From NCBI RefSeq assembly GCF_014192015.1, contig NZ_JACHXJ010000001.1, positions 1-64,000 of the forward strand: 64,000 bases of DNA, given 5' to 3'. Under the pieces are notes generated by a model. The model was given only the letters and a program-made list of their open reading frames with translations, ran no database searches and was not told where the DNA came from. This DNA comes from Paenibacillus rhizosphaerae (GTDB lineage Bacteria > Bacillota > Bacilli > Paenibacillales > Paenibacillaceae). Numbering within the stretch: the stretch's first letter is position 1; the number at the start of each line of letters is the position of its first letter. Positions 9,316-17,999 of this stretch are shown here, piece after piece. A program made the position numbers and the translations under genes.

Positions 9316-11376
9316 ATGATTAACACGAAAAAGCCGAAAATGTGGTATGGCGGTGACTATAATCCCGATCAATGGGAGAAGCCGATCTGGGACGAAGATT
9401 TGCGAATGTTCAAGCTGGCCGGTATCGACGTGACGACGCTGAACGTATTCGCTTGGGCAAAAAACCAGCCCGACGAGGAGACTTACGACTTCGGTTGGTT
9501 GGACGAGATCATGGACAAACTTCATGAGCAAGGTGTCGGTGTATGTCTAGCGACCAGTACGGCGGCGCATCCCGCGTGGATGGCGCGTAAATACCCCGAT
9601 GTGCTCCAGGTCGATTTTAACGGCCGTAAACGCAAATTCGGCGGGCGTCACAATTCCTGTCCCAACAGCACAAACTACCGTAGGTTCGCGGTTCGCATGG
9701 CGGAGAAACTTGCGGAGCGCTACAAGGACCATCCGGCACTTCTGATCTGGCACATCAATAACGAATACGGCGGCGCCGGGAATTGCTACTGCGACAATTG
9801 CGAAAGGGCATTCCGTGAATGGCTGAAAGCCCGTTACGGTACGCTGGAAGAAGTGAACCGCGCCTGGAATACGTCGTTCTGGAGCCATACGTTCTACGAT
9901 TGGGATGAAATCGTCTTGCCGAGTGGGCTCAGCGAGGAATGGCCTAGCGTGAACGGCAGGCAAGCGAGCAACTTCCAGGGCATCTCGCTGGATTATATGC
10001 GCTTTCATTCTGATAGCCTGCTAGAGTGCTACAAGTTAGAGTATGAGGCAGTGAAGAAGCATACGCCGGACATTCCTGTTACAACGAATCTAATGGGCGC
10101 CTTCAAAAAGCTTGATTACCACAAATGGGCAAAACACATGGATGTCGTGTCATGGGATAACTATCCTCGATTCGACACGCCACAGAGCATCGTAGGGATG
10201 AGGCACGATCTGATGCGTGGTTTAAAGGATGGCCTACCGTTTATGCTGATGGAGCAGACTCCGAGTCAGCAAAACTGGCAGAATTACAACTCGCTCAAGC
10301 GTCCGGGAATTATGCGATTGTGGAGCTATCAGGCAGTGGCCAGAGGGGCAGATACAATCATGTTCTTCCAGCTTCGTCGTTCCATCGGGGCTTGCGAGAA
10401 ATTTCACGGCGCCGTCATTGAGCATGCAGGGCATGAGCACACTCGCGTATTCCGCGAATGTGCTCAGCTTGGAAAGGAACTCGAGAAGCTTGGGGATACA
10501 CTCTTAGACGCTCGGGTTCAAGCAAAAGTCGCTATTGTGTTTGATTGGGAAAACTGGTGGGCAATCGAGATGTCCAGCGGACCCACTATCGCCCTCAATT
10601 ATGTAGACGAAGTGCATAAATACTATGATGCACTGTTCCGTTCGGGAATTCCAGCAGATGTTATTGGTGTGGAAGCTGATTTAAGTTCCTACGAAATTGT
10701 GATTGCGCCCGTAATGTACATGGTTAAGCAAGGGATAGCCGATAAATTGGAACGATACGTTGAAGCCGGCGGTACGCTCATCACAACATTTTTAAGCGGC
10801 ATTGTCGATGAGAACGACCTGGTCAAGACGGGTGGGTATCCCGGCGAGCTGCGGAAGTTGCTTGGCATATGGGCGGAAGAAATCGACGCACTGCTTCCCA
10901 GCCAGAAAAATCGAATCATCTTGCAGGGAGACACTTCAGGCCTGAAATCCGAGTATGAGTGCGGGATGCTCTGCGACTTGATCCACTCTGAAGGCGCCGA
11001 AGTAAAGGCGGTATACGGCGACGATTTCTATCGTGGAATGCCGGCGCTTACCGTCAATAAGTTCGGTGCAGGAGAAGCGTGGTACCTAGCAACGAGTCCG
11101 GAAGCAGCGTTCTTGCAAGACTGGCTGCATGAGTTGTATACCTCTAAAAACATCGCTCCCCTTGTTCTCGATATGCCTGATGGCGTGGAAACGACACTTC
11201 GTGTCAAAGACGGTCAAGGGTACTTGTTCGTGCTGAATCATAACGAAGATGCCGTTACAGTCAATTTGGGTGAAAAGTCCGGCGTCGATCTTCTTACCGG
11301 ACGCGTGCTGCAGGGCGGCGAGGCGGAGCTTGCGAGCAGTGATCTGTGGATCCTGAAGCTTACGAATCATGTATGA
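9316..11376 (+). CDS. GH42 beta-galactosidase
   Basis: The 686-residue protein matches the full length of GH42 enzymes. It opens with MWYGGDYNPDQW and has the acid/base Glu150 in HINNEYGG and the nucleophile Glu313 in LMEQTPS. The cysteine cluster NCYCDNC, with an upstream HNSCPNS, matches the zinc site seen in many family members. The trimerisation and C-terminal beta domains follow. There is no signal peptide, so it should cleave terminal beta-galactosides in the cytoplasm after import by the preceding transporter. It starts 147 bases after the permease stop and may share its transcript. Confidence 0.93.
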   Translation: MINTKKPKMWYGGDYNPDQWEKPIWDEDLRMFKLAGIDVTTLNVFAWAKNQPDEETYDFGWLDEIMDKLHEQGVGVCLATSTAAHPAWMARKYPDVLQVDFNGRKRKFGGRHNSCPNSTNYRRFAVRMAEKLAERYKDHPALLIWHINNEYGGAGNCYCDNCERAFREWLKARYGTLEEVNRAWNTSFWSHTFYDWDEIVLPSGLSEEWPSVNGRQASNFQGISLDYMRFHSDSLLECYKLEYEAVKKHTPDIPVTTNLMGAFKKLDYHKWAKHMDVVSWDNYPRFDTPQSIVGMRHDLMRGLKDGLPFMLMEQTPSQQNWQNYNSLKRPGIMRLWSYQAVARGADTIMFFQLRRSIGACEKFHGAVIEHAGHEHTRVFRECAQLGKELEKLGDTLLDARVQAKVAIVFDWENWWAIEMSSGPTIALNYVDEVHKYYDALFRSGIPADVIGVEADLSSYEIVIAPVMYMVKQGIADKLERYVEAGGTLITTFLSGIVDENDLVKTGGYPGELRKLLGIWAEEIDALLPSQKNRIILQGDTSGLKSEYECGMLCDLIHSEGAEVKAVYGDDFYRGMPALTVNKFGAGEAWYLATSPEAAFLQDWLHELYTSKNIAPLVLDMPDGVETTLRVKDGQGYLFVLNHNEDAVTVNLGEKSGVDLLTGRVLQGGEAELASSDLWILKLTNHV

Positions 11377-11392
11377 GAAGGAGAAGTTAGAG

Positions 11393-11681
11393 ATGGTTCA
11401 AGAGAAATTGGGTAAGAAGATACGGTTTGGACACGGTGAGACTATAAGAATACGTGTTCCCAACGAACGCTCATCAGGGGATTGCTCCTTTGACGGAGGT
11501 GCTGGTTCCCTGCGAAGATTATGATGCTCCAATGCCTGCCGTTCGGTTCCGTGGGTGGTTTGTCAACGATGAGGTATGTTTGATCGGCTGGAAGAAGCCA
11601 TATCCGCCTACCCGGGAAGTTTGGCAACCTGTATACGAAGCGCTTCTGCACTCGGGCATATTAAAGTTCCCGATGGCGTGA
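11393..11681 (+). pseudogene. Frameshifted fragment of a large glycosidase-like protein
   Basis: A frame starting at 11393 (MVQEKLGKKIRFGHGE) runs into a second frame at about 11454-11681 after a one-base shift. The second frame contains HQGIAPLTEVLVP and then PAVRFRGWFVNDEVCLIGW. The RFRGWFVNDE text resembles the YRGIFMNDEE stretch of GH115-like and related glycosidases. It stops after LKFPMA, so only the start of a catalytic region remains. The end overlaps the opposite-strand YolD remnant, marking a deletion junction. Exact family is uncertain. Confidence 0.5.
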
Positions 11682-11768
11682 TTCAGGTGCCAGGATCGCG
11701 CTTTTGTGCTGCGGTATAATCATCCGTGAACTGTCAAACAATCCGTTACCGGTTAGTTTCTTGCTCAT
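11661..11768 (-). pseudogene. YolD-like protein N-terminal fragment
   Basis: On the minus strand a GGAGGGT site precedes a 35-codon frame reading MSKKLTGNGLFDSSRMIIPQ, then HKSAIL. This matches the start of YolD-like proteins (about 100 residues), small partners of UmuC-type Y-family polymerases in Firmicutes. It is cut after about 26 family residues by the join to the glycosidase fragment. Sequence further right on this strand (to about 12020) may be decayed polymerase sequence, but I could not confirm it. Confidence 0.6.
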
Positions 11769-12187
11769 GGTTAGTACCCTCCTCAATACATGGTCCAATA
11801 ATCGGCCCCGCGGCTTACTTTAGGGCCTTTAGTAGGGGCGGTCCCTCTCTCCCATGTCTCCAAAATCACAACGTTCTCCACCGACGACTTGTTTTCCCAG
11901 CGAACCACTCGAAGATGGCGGCGCGCGAAAAACAAGCACGAAACGTAGACAAAATCTCATGTGCAAATTTCAACATGGTATGGTCGGTCAACCCTTTCCG
12001 CGATCTGATCTCCTTTCTGGTTGGGGAACCTTAGGATATCACAGAATCGCTAGATTGGGTTATTTCGTTAGTGCACGATTTTTCATCGAGAACTTTTCAC
12101 TGTCCAGTAATAAAAAATCAATCTCTATTTAAATTGAGTTTTGTTTTTGGTGATTTTTTACAAAAAAACCATCGTAGTAATTCTTTT
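11769..12187. other. Gene-poor gap before the second transporter set
   Basis: No intact gene is visible. Short open frames on the + strand have no ribosome site or recognisable motif. A weak minus-strand resemblance to the C-terminus of a Y-family polymerase ends at the YolD fragment; I give it little weight. The right part becomes AT-rich and leads into the conserved promoter module. Confidence 0.5.
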
Positions 12188-12250
12188 AAAATTGATAAAA
12201 ATCTTATCGTTGTTATGTATCCGTTTTCATAGTGGTCACTATAATTAGAT
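12188..12250 (+). promoter_or_regulatory. Conserved promoter module, copy A
   Basis: This block aligns with 14232-14300 and 27309-27372. The core reads AATCTTATCGTTGTTATG then TATCCGTTTTCATAG, ending in a TATAAT -10 box at 12240-12245. The position expected for the -35 box (GTATCC) is poor, so the conserved block upstream probably binds an activator. The adjacent YesN-type regulator (18000) is the obvious candidate. It drives the binding protein gene at 12370. Confidence 0.65.
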
Positions 12251-12369
12251 ACATAGATGAGAAAGGGAAGGGTGTTCAGATTTTGCTGCTGCACGGCGAT
12301 GACTGAAGTTTAGGGTATAAGGTATGTTTTATATACCAAAATTATCAAATATCAAAAGGGAGGTAAACC

Positions 12370-14004
12370 ATGAAAAACAAAAAAAACTGGTTCAAAAGCG
12401 CAACAATGCTGATCCTTGCAGCCTCGCTGGTTCTGGCAGCAGGTTGCTCAAGCAATGGCAGCTCTAAACCAAAAAACACCGGAGTAGAAAAAGAGGTAGC
12501 AGGAGAGAGCTCAGGAGGTTTTAAACTTTGGGTAGGCTGGTCCCAAACGGTTAACAATAACAGTTTGGTTCAACAATATTGGAAAACAGAGGAACCTGGC
12601 GTTGATGTTCAGGTTGAAGCTACGCAGGGAGACTCTCTAGCTGCCCTTAACCTCAAACTCAATACTGGCGGTTTTGAAGACGCGGCTCTTTTCGGCAGAA
12701 GGTTGCTTGTTAATGATGCTATGAAGCGTTCCAAACTTATCCTACCGTTGGAGCAGTACTTTAACATGCCTGACAAATATCCGAATCTGGCGAAGATTCC
12801 GAAGGTATATCTGGATCAGATGAAGGATGCCGATGGGCACATATGGTCGATTCCCGGTAACTTTGCTATTGATCCTACTGATCCTTTCCCTGGTTATTCC
12901 GCTCAGGCATGGTTTGTCCGAACGGAGATCTTAGAGCAGGCGGGGATGACGGTTAACGATTTGACAACGCTTAGTGGTGTGGAATCCTTCTTGGTGAAGG
13001 CAGCTCAGATGAAGGATGAATCGGGCAAGCCGCTTTTGCCACTGGGTCTTCTTATGGACGCAAGCGATGAAAATACTCTTTTGAACACTTTCGGCGTAAC
13101 AACTGGTACGGCTGGAGGGGTTACTGCTGTACAAAGAGATGGCGATCAATTTATCTTCAAGTTCGATTCTCCAGGTTTTAAAGAAGGATTTAAGTGGATG
13201 AATAGCTTGTATAGTAAGGGACTTCTTGATCCTGAAGTGGTTACCGACAAAGTGGAAAGGTTTAAGGAAAAGACAAAAAGTGGCCGATATGCCATGACTG
13301 TAGGAAGTTTTTGGAATTTAGATAGCCAATGGGTTTATGGTGACTGGGTTCCGGTTCCATTTCCTAAAGTAGAAGGTGTTAATAAGCCAGGCACGGCTCA
13401 AGTCATTAACCCTTATCCTCAATTTGATACCTATATTAGTAAGAATACAAAGAACTTGGATGCCATTCTTAAGTTTTATGATTATGCGTTGAATCAGGAA
13501 CCGGATTGGATGCATGTAATTAATGAAGGACCAAGCGGGAAATATTGGGACTGGGTGAATGAACCTTTAGGAAAGTGGAAGTTTATAGATCCTCAATATA
13601 ATGAATTGCGCAACTCGGGCGATAATGCCAAAGTAGCGCAATTAACGCCACAACTTGCTCAGATTACAGCTCGCAGCAAAGAGTGGTACCCGTGGTGGAA
13701 TCAGGTGATCGAAAAAGAGGGAGATGAGAAACCTGTTGTTTTTTCTCAGCAAATCAGTAAATTTGGCGCAGTGAAGGTTGCTGAGAATCAAGATATGGTG
13801 ACGGCCAAAGTGGATGGTGTATGGGAGAAATATGCGTCGGAGCTTGAGGTGGTTTATAAGGAGTACCGAGCCAAGCTGCTGATGGCAGAGAACGATGCTC
13901 AATTTGAAAAAACTTGGAATGAGTTCACTTCTGCTCTCGAGAAACGCGCTCACTGGAGCGAGCTTAAGCAAGAGTGGAATGAATTGTATCAAGCCATGGA
14001 CTAA
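12370..14004 (+). CDS. Extracellular sugar-binding lipoprotein of a second CUT1 importer
   Basis: The 544-residue protein has a lipoprotein signal ending LVLAAG with Cys26, a Ser/Gly/Asn-rich linker, then a type-1 solute-binding fold of the LplA-like class (long, with many Trp and Tyr residues in the C-terminal half). AGGGAGG lies just before the ATG. It is the first gene of an apparent unit with two permeases, a sensor kinase and a regulator. Codon use is more AT-rich than the first transporter, so the two sets are probably separate acquisitions and not a recent duplication. Confidence 0.9.
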   Translation: MKNKKNWFKSATMLILAASLVLAAGCSSNGSSKPKNTGVEKEVAGESSGGFKLWVGWSQTVNNNSLVQQYWKTEEPGVDVQVEATQGDSLAALNLKLNTGGFEDAALFGRRLLVNDAMKRSKLILPLEQYFNMPDKYPNLAKIPKVYLDQMKDADGHIWSIPGNFAIDPTDPFPGYSAQAWFVRTEILEQAGMTVNDLTTLSGVESFLVKAAQMKDESGKPLLPLGLLMDASDENTLLNTFGVTTGTAGGVTAVQRDGDQFIFKFDSPGFKEGFKWMNSLYSKGLLDPEVVTDKVERFKEKTKSGRYAMTVGSFWNLDSQWVYGDWVPVPFPKVEGVNKPGTAQVINPYPQFDTYISKNTKNLDAILKFYDYALNQEPDWMHVINEGPSGKYWDWVNEPLGKWKFIDPQYNELRNSGDNAKVAQLTPQLAQITARSKEWYPWWNQVIEKEGDEKPVVFSQQISKFGAVKVAENQDMVTAKVDGVWEKYASELEVVYKEYRAKLLMAENDAQFEKTWNEFTSALEKRAHWSELKQEWNELYQAMD

Positions 14005-14033
14005 GAAAGAAAAATGAGATTTTATGCAAAGGT

Positions 14034-14061
14034 GGAGCAGCCATTTTAAATGGGTTGCCCC
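14034..14061 (+). terminator. Hairpin after the second binding protein gene
   Basis: GCAGCCATTT (14037-14046) pairs imperfectly with AAATGGGTTGC (14048-14058). There is no T-run. Its place between binding protein and permease genes matches the hairpin at 7254-7278, suggesting differential expression. The rest of the 320-base gap holds the promoter module at 14232; an 81-codon frame across the gap is not credible. Confidence 0.45.
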
Positions 14062-14231
14062 CTGAGCATCTTTATTCTGACTGATAAGCCGTATGGAGAT
14101 GAGGTGAATACCAAGTGCGAAGTTGGTATGCGAGAACATACCTCATACATAAATTCGTGCATTTCTAGTAGTGAATGTATGGAGATGAATTGTATAACAT
14201 TGGATAAAATTTCGTGTAACAAGCGATACAT

Positions 14232-14300
14232 TTCTTTTAAAGGTGATAAAAATCTAATCGTTATAATGTATTCGTTTTCATATAAGTCACTATAATTAGA
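14232..14300 (+). promoter_or_regulatory. Conserved promoter module, copy B
   Basis: It is a close match to the module before 12370, starting at TTCTTTTAAAGGTGATAAAA and ending at a TATAAT at 14291-14296. It lies immediately before the ribosome site of the permease gene at 14325. The permeases, kinase and regulator can therefore be transcribed independently of the binding protein, with shared control. Confidence 0.65.
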
Positions 14301-14324
14301 GTTGCAGATAAAGGAGAGAGAGAA

Positions 14325-15218
14325 ATGTTCTTTAAAATGTATAAATATCGCTGGCAATATTTGATGGTATTACCGGCGATTGTTTTGCTCTTTCTTTTCA
14401 ATTACATTCCCATGGCGGGGATCCAAATCGCATTTAAGGATTTTGCGATCGGATCATCGATATGGGATAGTAACTGGATAGGATTGGACAATTTTTCGTT
14501 TGTTCATGACCCGCAATTTTGGGTCGTTGTGCAGAACACGTTATCTATTTCGGTTTTAAAATTCGTATTTGGTTTCCCTATGCCGATCTTACTCGCCCTC
14601 ATGATTAATGAGGTTACACACTCAATCTTTAAGCGATTCGTGCAGTCGGTCAGCTATTTACCTCACTTTTTTTCTTGGATTGTGGTTGCATACATTTTGC
14701 AGTCATTTCTGACTTTAGATGGAGGAATCGTGAACGATATTATTGGAAATTTGGGAGGAAAACCGATCTTTTTCTTAGGTTCTACCGATTGGTTTCGTCC
14801 TATGATAATCGCCAGCAGCTTATGGAAAGAAGTTGGCTGGAATACCATTCTATATCTTGCGGCGATCTCAACAATCGATCCTCAGCTCTATGAAGCGGCA
14901 AAAGTGGAGGGGGCGGGCAAATTAGCTCAGATTCGCCACATAACGCTGCCGGGTATCTTGCCTACCATATCTATTGTTCTCATTTTAAGCATTCCTGGCC
15001 TCATCAATGTAGGAATGGATCAAATTTATCCTTTGATGAATTCAGCCAATCAGCAGGTCGCTGATGTTATCGATACCTATGTATTACGAAATGGTTTACA
15101 ACAAGGTTATTTTGGCATGGCTACGGCAGTCGGATTGGTCTCCTCACTTATTGGACTCATTCTCGTAGTTACGACGAATGCAATTTCCAAGAAAATCAAC
15201 GAAGAGGGGTTGTGGTGA
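14325..15218 (+). CDS. CUT1 ABC transporter permease, LplB type
   Basis: The 297-residue permease opens YLMVLPAIVLLFLFNYIPMA and carries the EAA loop LYEAAKVEGAGKLAQIRHIT. An AAAGGAGAGAGAG ribosome site precedes the ATG. The N-terminus (KYRWQYLMVLPA) is closely matched by the truncated permease at 27397, including the promoter. It forms the channel with the next gene product. Confidence 0.92.
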   Translation: MFFKMYKYRWQYLMVLPAIVLLFLFNYIPMAGIQIAFKDFAIGSSIWDSNWIGLDNFSFVHDPQFWVVVQNTLSISVLKFVFGFPMPILLALMINEVTHSIFKRFVQSVSYLPHFFSWIVVAYILQSFLTLDGGIVNDIIGNLGGKPIFFLGSTDWFRPMIIASSLWKEVGWNTILYLAAISTIDPQLYEAAKVEGAGKLAQIRHITLPGILPTISIVLILSIPGLINVGMDQIYPLMNSANQQVADVIDTYVLRNGLQQGYFGMATAVGLVSSLIGLILVVTTNAISKKINEEGLW

Positions 15219-15221
15219 CGG

Positions 15222-16115
15222 ATGAAACCAACTTCGCTTGAACGAGTAGGACAATGGCTAATCGTTTTGATACTTACAATGTTATGTTTGTCAATTCTTT
15301 ATCCTTTTCTATATATGTTGGCTATCTCGCTAAATACCGGAGCAGATGCGGCGAAAGGCGGCGTATATCTTTGGCCTCGATCATTTACTTGGTTTAATTA
15401 TCAAGTCGTGCTGGGCAATGAGGTAATCCGCAATGCTTATAAAATCACGATTGCTAGAACGGTTCTCGGCACCTTTGGCGGACTTGCCGTTACCCTTATG
15501 GCTGCATATGGGTTATCGTACAAGTTACTCCCTTTCCGAAATAGTATTCTGACCTATATACTCATCACCATGTTGTTTAATGGCGGGTTAATTCCTTTTT
15601 ATATTCAGTTGTATAAGTTGGGATTGACTAATACGTTCCTCGTATATATTATCCCGAGTTTATTCTCGGTCTGGAATATGTTTGTCATGCAAAAATTCAT
15701 ACAGGGTATTCCAGAAGCGATGATTGAATCTGCTGAGTTGGATGGTGCAGGCCCATTTCGAATTTTACTACAAATCATCGTCCCACTTTCGAAACCGATG
15801 CTTGCCGCACTAGGTCTGTTTACTGCCGTTGGGCATTGGAATGATTGGTTCGCAGGAGCCTTTTATGTCACAAACCAGCAACTGATTCCAGTCCAGACAT
15901 TTTTACAGCAGTTGTTGACTGCTCAAGATTTATCAAGCGTATTAAGTTCTAATGAAAACCAAGAAGTGTTAAGAGAACAGTCTATGTCCAATATTACATT
16001 GATGTCAATCAAAATGGCTACTGTTATGATAAGCGCTCTTCCGATTCTTGCAGTGTATCCATTCTTACAAAAATATTTTGTCAAAGGTGTATTGATCGGT
16101 TCGGTAAAAGGTTGA
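15222..16115 (+). CDS. CUT1 ABC transporter permease, LplC type
   Basis: The 297-residue permease starts four bases after the first permease stop. It has about six hydrophobic segments, the loop MIESAELDGAGPFRILLQI and the family C-terminus YFVKGVLIGSVKG. It pairs with the product of 14325. As in the other sets, no ATPase gene is linked. Confidence 0.92.
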   Translation: MKPTSLERVGQWLIVLILTMLCLSILYPFLYMLAISLNTGADAAKGGVYLWPRSFTWFNYQVVLGNEVIRNAYKITIARTVLGTFGGLAVTLMAAYGLSYKLLPFRNSILTYILITMLFNGGLIPFYIQLYKLGLTNTFLVYIIPSLFSVWNMFVMQKFIQGIPEAMIESAELDGAGPFRILLQIIVPLSKPMLAALGLFTAVGHWNDWFAGAFYVTNQQLIPVQTFLQQLLTAQDLSSVLSSNENQEVLREQSMSNITLMSIKMATVMISALPILAVYPFLQKYFVKGVLIGSVKG

Positions 16116-16211
16116 AATTTAATGTGGAGCAGCCCTTTTATTGGGAATGCTCCCTTTCGCCATTATTTTCAGTCATACAAACGATACGCCATAAGAATGG
16201 GAGAATGCGTA

Positions 16212-17996
16212 GTGAGAAGCTGGCTCGAAAGGCTTGTTATCAATCTGACAAGTTCCATGAAACTTCGTGGGAAAATTGTCCTGTTTTATGGACTGGTCGT
16301 ATTCATTCCTACAGTTATTTTGGGATTTGGTGCAGGGTATCTGAATGTGAAAAATGTCAGATCCAATTATATGCTAACGATCAATGAGGCCGTTCGCCAG
16401 ACGACGCAGAACGTTGAGTTCCGGAAGCAAAGTTATGATCTTCTTGTTACCCGCACTGGTACAGATGGAGAACTTATTTCTAGGCTTGCAGAGACTTACG
16501 AGAATATGGTAGATCAACTGGCAAGTGTTAACTACGTAAATCGTTCATTTCAAGTCACAAGTCGGTATTTGCCTGGAATTGTAGATTTCCGAATTTATCA
16601 TGAAAATCCTGACCTTGTTGAGGATGGAGGACTATTATGGAGACCAGCTAACAGATCATTAGCTGGAATGAATGAGTTGTCTTGGTATCGTAGTGTTATG
16701 AATTCCGACTTTGTCTCTCAATGGTTTTCCACGCCAAGGAGTACTAACCAACTAATTGTTTCCCGAAAAATAACGAATGCAAATGGATATGCATTTGGAG
16801 CCATCTATATGCTCTTGGATTATAACAGTGCATTTGGTGAGGTAATGAATCAACCGTTTAATGGGATGGGAAGTTTGTTTCTTCTGGATGAAAACGATAA
16901 CGTTGTTGCAGCCTCTGATCGCTCTATGCTTGGTAAGCCAGTTGAATTAACTCCATTGTCCAAGGTATGGCCAGGTGTTGACCATGCTGAGAACATCACC
17001 GATGCCAGTGAGTATTTTGCGGTTCGGCACATTAGTGGAGGCTGGAAAGTAGCATCCCTTATTCAAATGAAACAATTGGAGGAACAATCCACTAGGACCG
17101 TATACAGCATTATCGCAATTACTGTCGTTTTTCTTTTTATTTCCATGTTTTTAGTGCTGATCGTAATGAAAAATGTCGTTATGCGGGTTCGCAAACTAGG
17201 TGTCCGGATGAGTAATATTGCTGATGGGGATTTTGGAGTATCCATTCAAAGTGAGAATCGTGACGAGGTTGGGGAACTTGAAATCATGTTTAATCAGATG
17301 ACGGGAAAACTTGGGAATCTGCTCGAAATGCTAAGCAGTGTCAAATTGAAAGAAAAAGAATCGTCCTTTCGAGCCCTCCAGGCACAGATCAATCCACATT
17401 TTATATATAATTCGCTTAGTTTACTTCAATGGCGAGCCAGTGATCAGGGCGACCAGTATCAGGTGGAAACTATTGAAGCCTTGACGACCTTTTACCGATT
17501 TGCTTTGAATAACACCTCAAATGTTACCTTAATCAAACATGAGCTAGAACATGTTCGAGCTTATTTGGACATTCAAATGCTTCGTTATCCGGAACGAGTC
17601 CGCGTTGAATGGGATATCGATGAGGATGTATTGGAATTTTATTCAATTAAGTTGATACTGCAGCCTATTGTTGAGAATGCATACATTCACGGGCGAATCT
17701 TTACGCGCCGAGACGCCTGTATTGTTATTGGAATCAAGCGAAGTAATAACGAGATCCACTTTTCTGTAAAAGATAATGGGGTTGGTATGGATCCAGCCAT
17801 GTTATCAAACATTCGGAACGGTGAAAAGACGGGAAGCGACAATGGATTCGGGTTGTCGAACATACGTGAGCGACTAGTTTTGTATTTTGGAAACGTTGGT
17901 AAAATGAGAATCGAAAGTACTCTGGAAGTCGGGACAACTGTTACAATCGAACTTCCTGTCTGTAAGAATAAGCCGCACATTCAATTGGAGGGATAA
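16212..17996 (+). CDS. YesM-type sensor histidine kinase
   Basis: The kinase has about 594 residues from the GTG at 16212, chosen because GGGAG lies eight bases upstream. An ATG at 16122 in the same frame has no ribosome site. It has an N-terminal transmembrane segment (IVLFYGLVVFIPTVILGF), a large outer sensor domain and a second membrane segment (YSIIAITVVFLFISMFLVL). HAMP follows, then the kinase box AQINPHFIYNSLSLLQ (His396), then HATPase with VENAYIHG and DNGVGMDP. It follows the permeases and ends three bases before the regulator start. Confidence 0.88.
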   Translation: MRSWLERLVINLTSSMKLRGKIVLFYGLVVFIPTVILGFGAGYLNVKNVRSNYMLTINEAVRQTTQNVEFRKQSYDLLVTRTGTDGELISRLAETYENMVDQLASVNYVNRSFQVTSRYLPGIVDFRIYHENPDLVEDGGLLWRPANRSLAGMNELSWYRSVMNSDFVSQWFSTPRSTNQLIVSRKITNANGYAFGAIYMLLDYNSAFGEVMNQPFNGMGSLFLLDENDNVVAASDRSMLGKPVELTPLSKVWPGVDHAENITDASEYFAVRHISGGWKVASLIQMKQLEEQSTRTVYSIIAITVVFLFISMFLVLIVMKNVVMRVRKLGVRMSNIADGDFGVSIQSENRDEVGELEIMFNQMTGKLGNLLEMLSSVKLKEKESSFRALQAQINPHFIYNSLSLLQWRASDQGDQYQVETIEALTTFYRFALNNTSNVTLIKHELEHVRAYLDIQMLRYPERVRVEWDIDEDVLEFYSIKLILQPIVENAYIHGRIFTRRDACIVIGIKRSNNEIHFSVKDNGVGMDPAMLSNIRNGEKTGSDNGFGLSNIRERLVLYFGNVGKMRIESTLEVGTTVTIELPVCKNKPHIQLEG

Positions 17997-17999
17997 AGT

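Noticed and set aside
14050-14295. Open frame of 81 codons between the binding protein and permease genes
   Set aside because: It covers a hairpin and the conserved promoter module and has no ribosome site or recognisable sequence.
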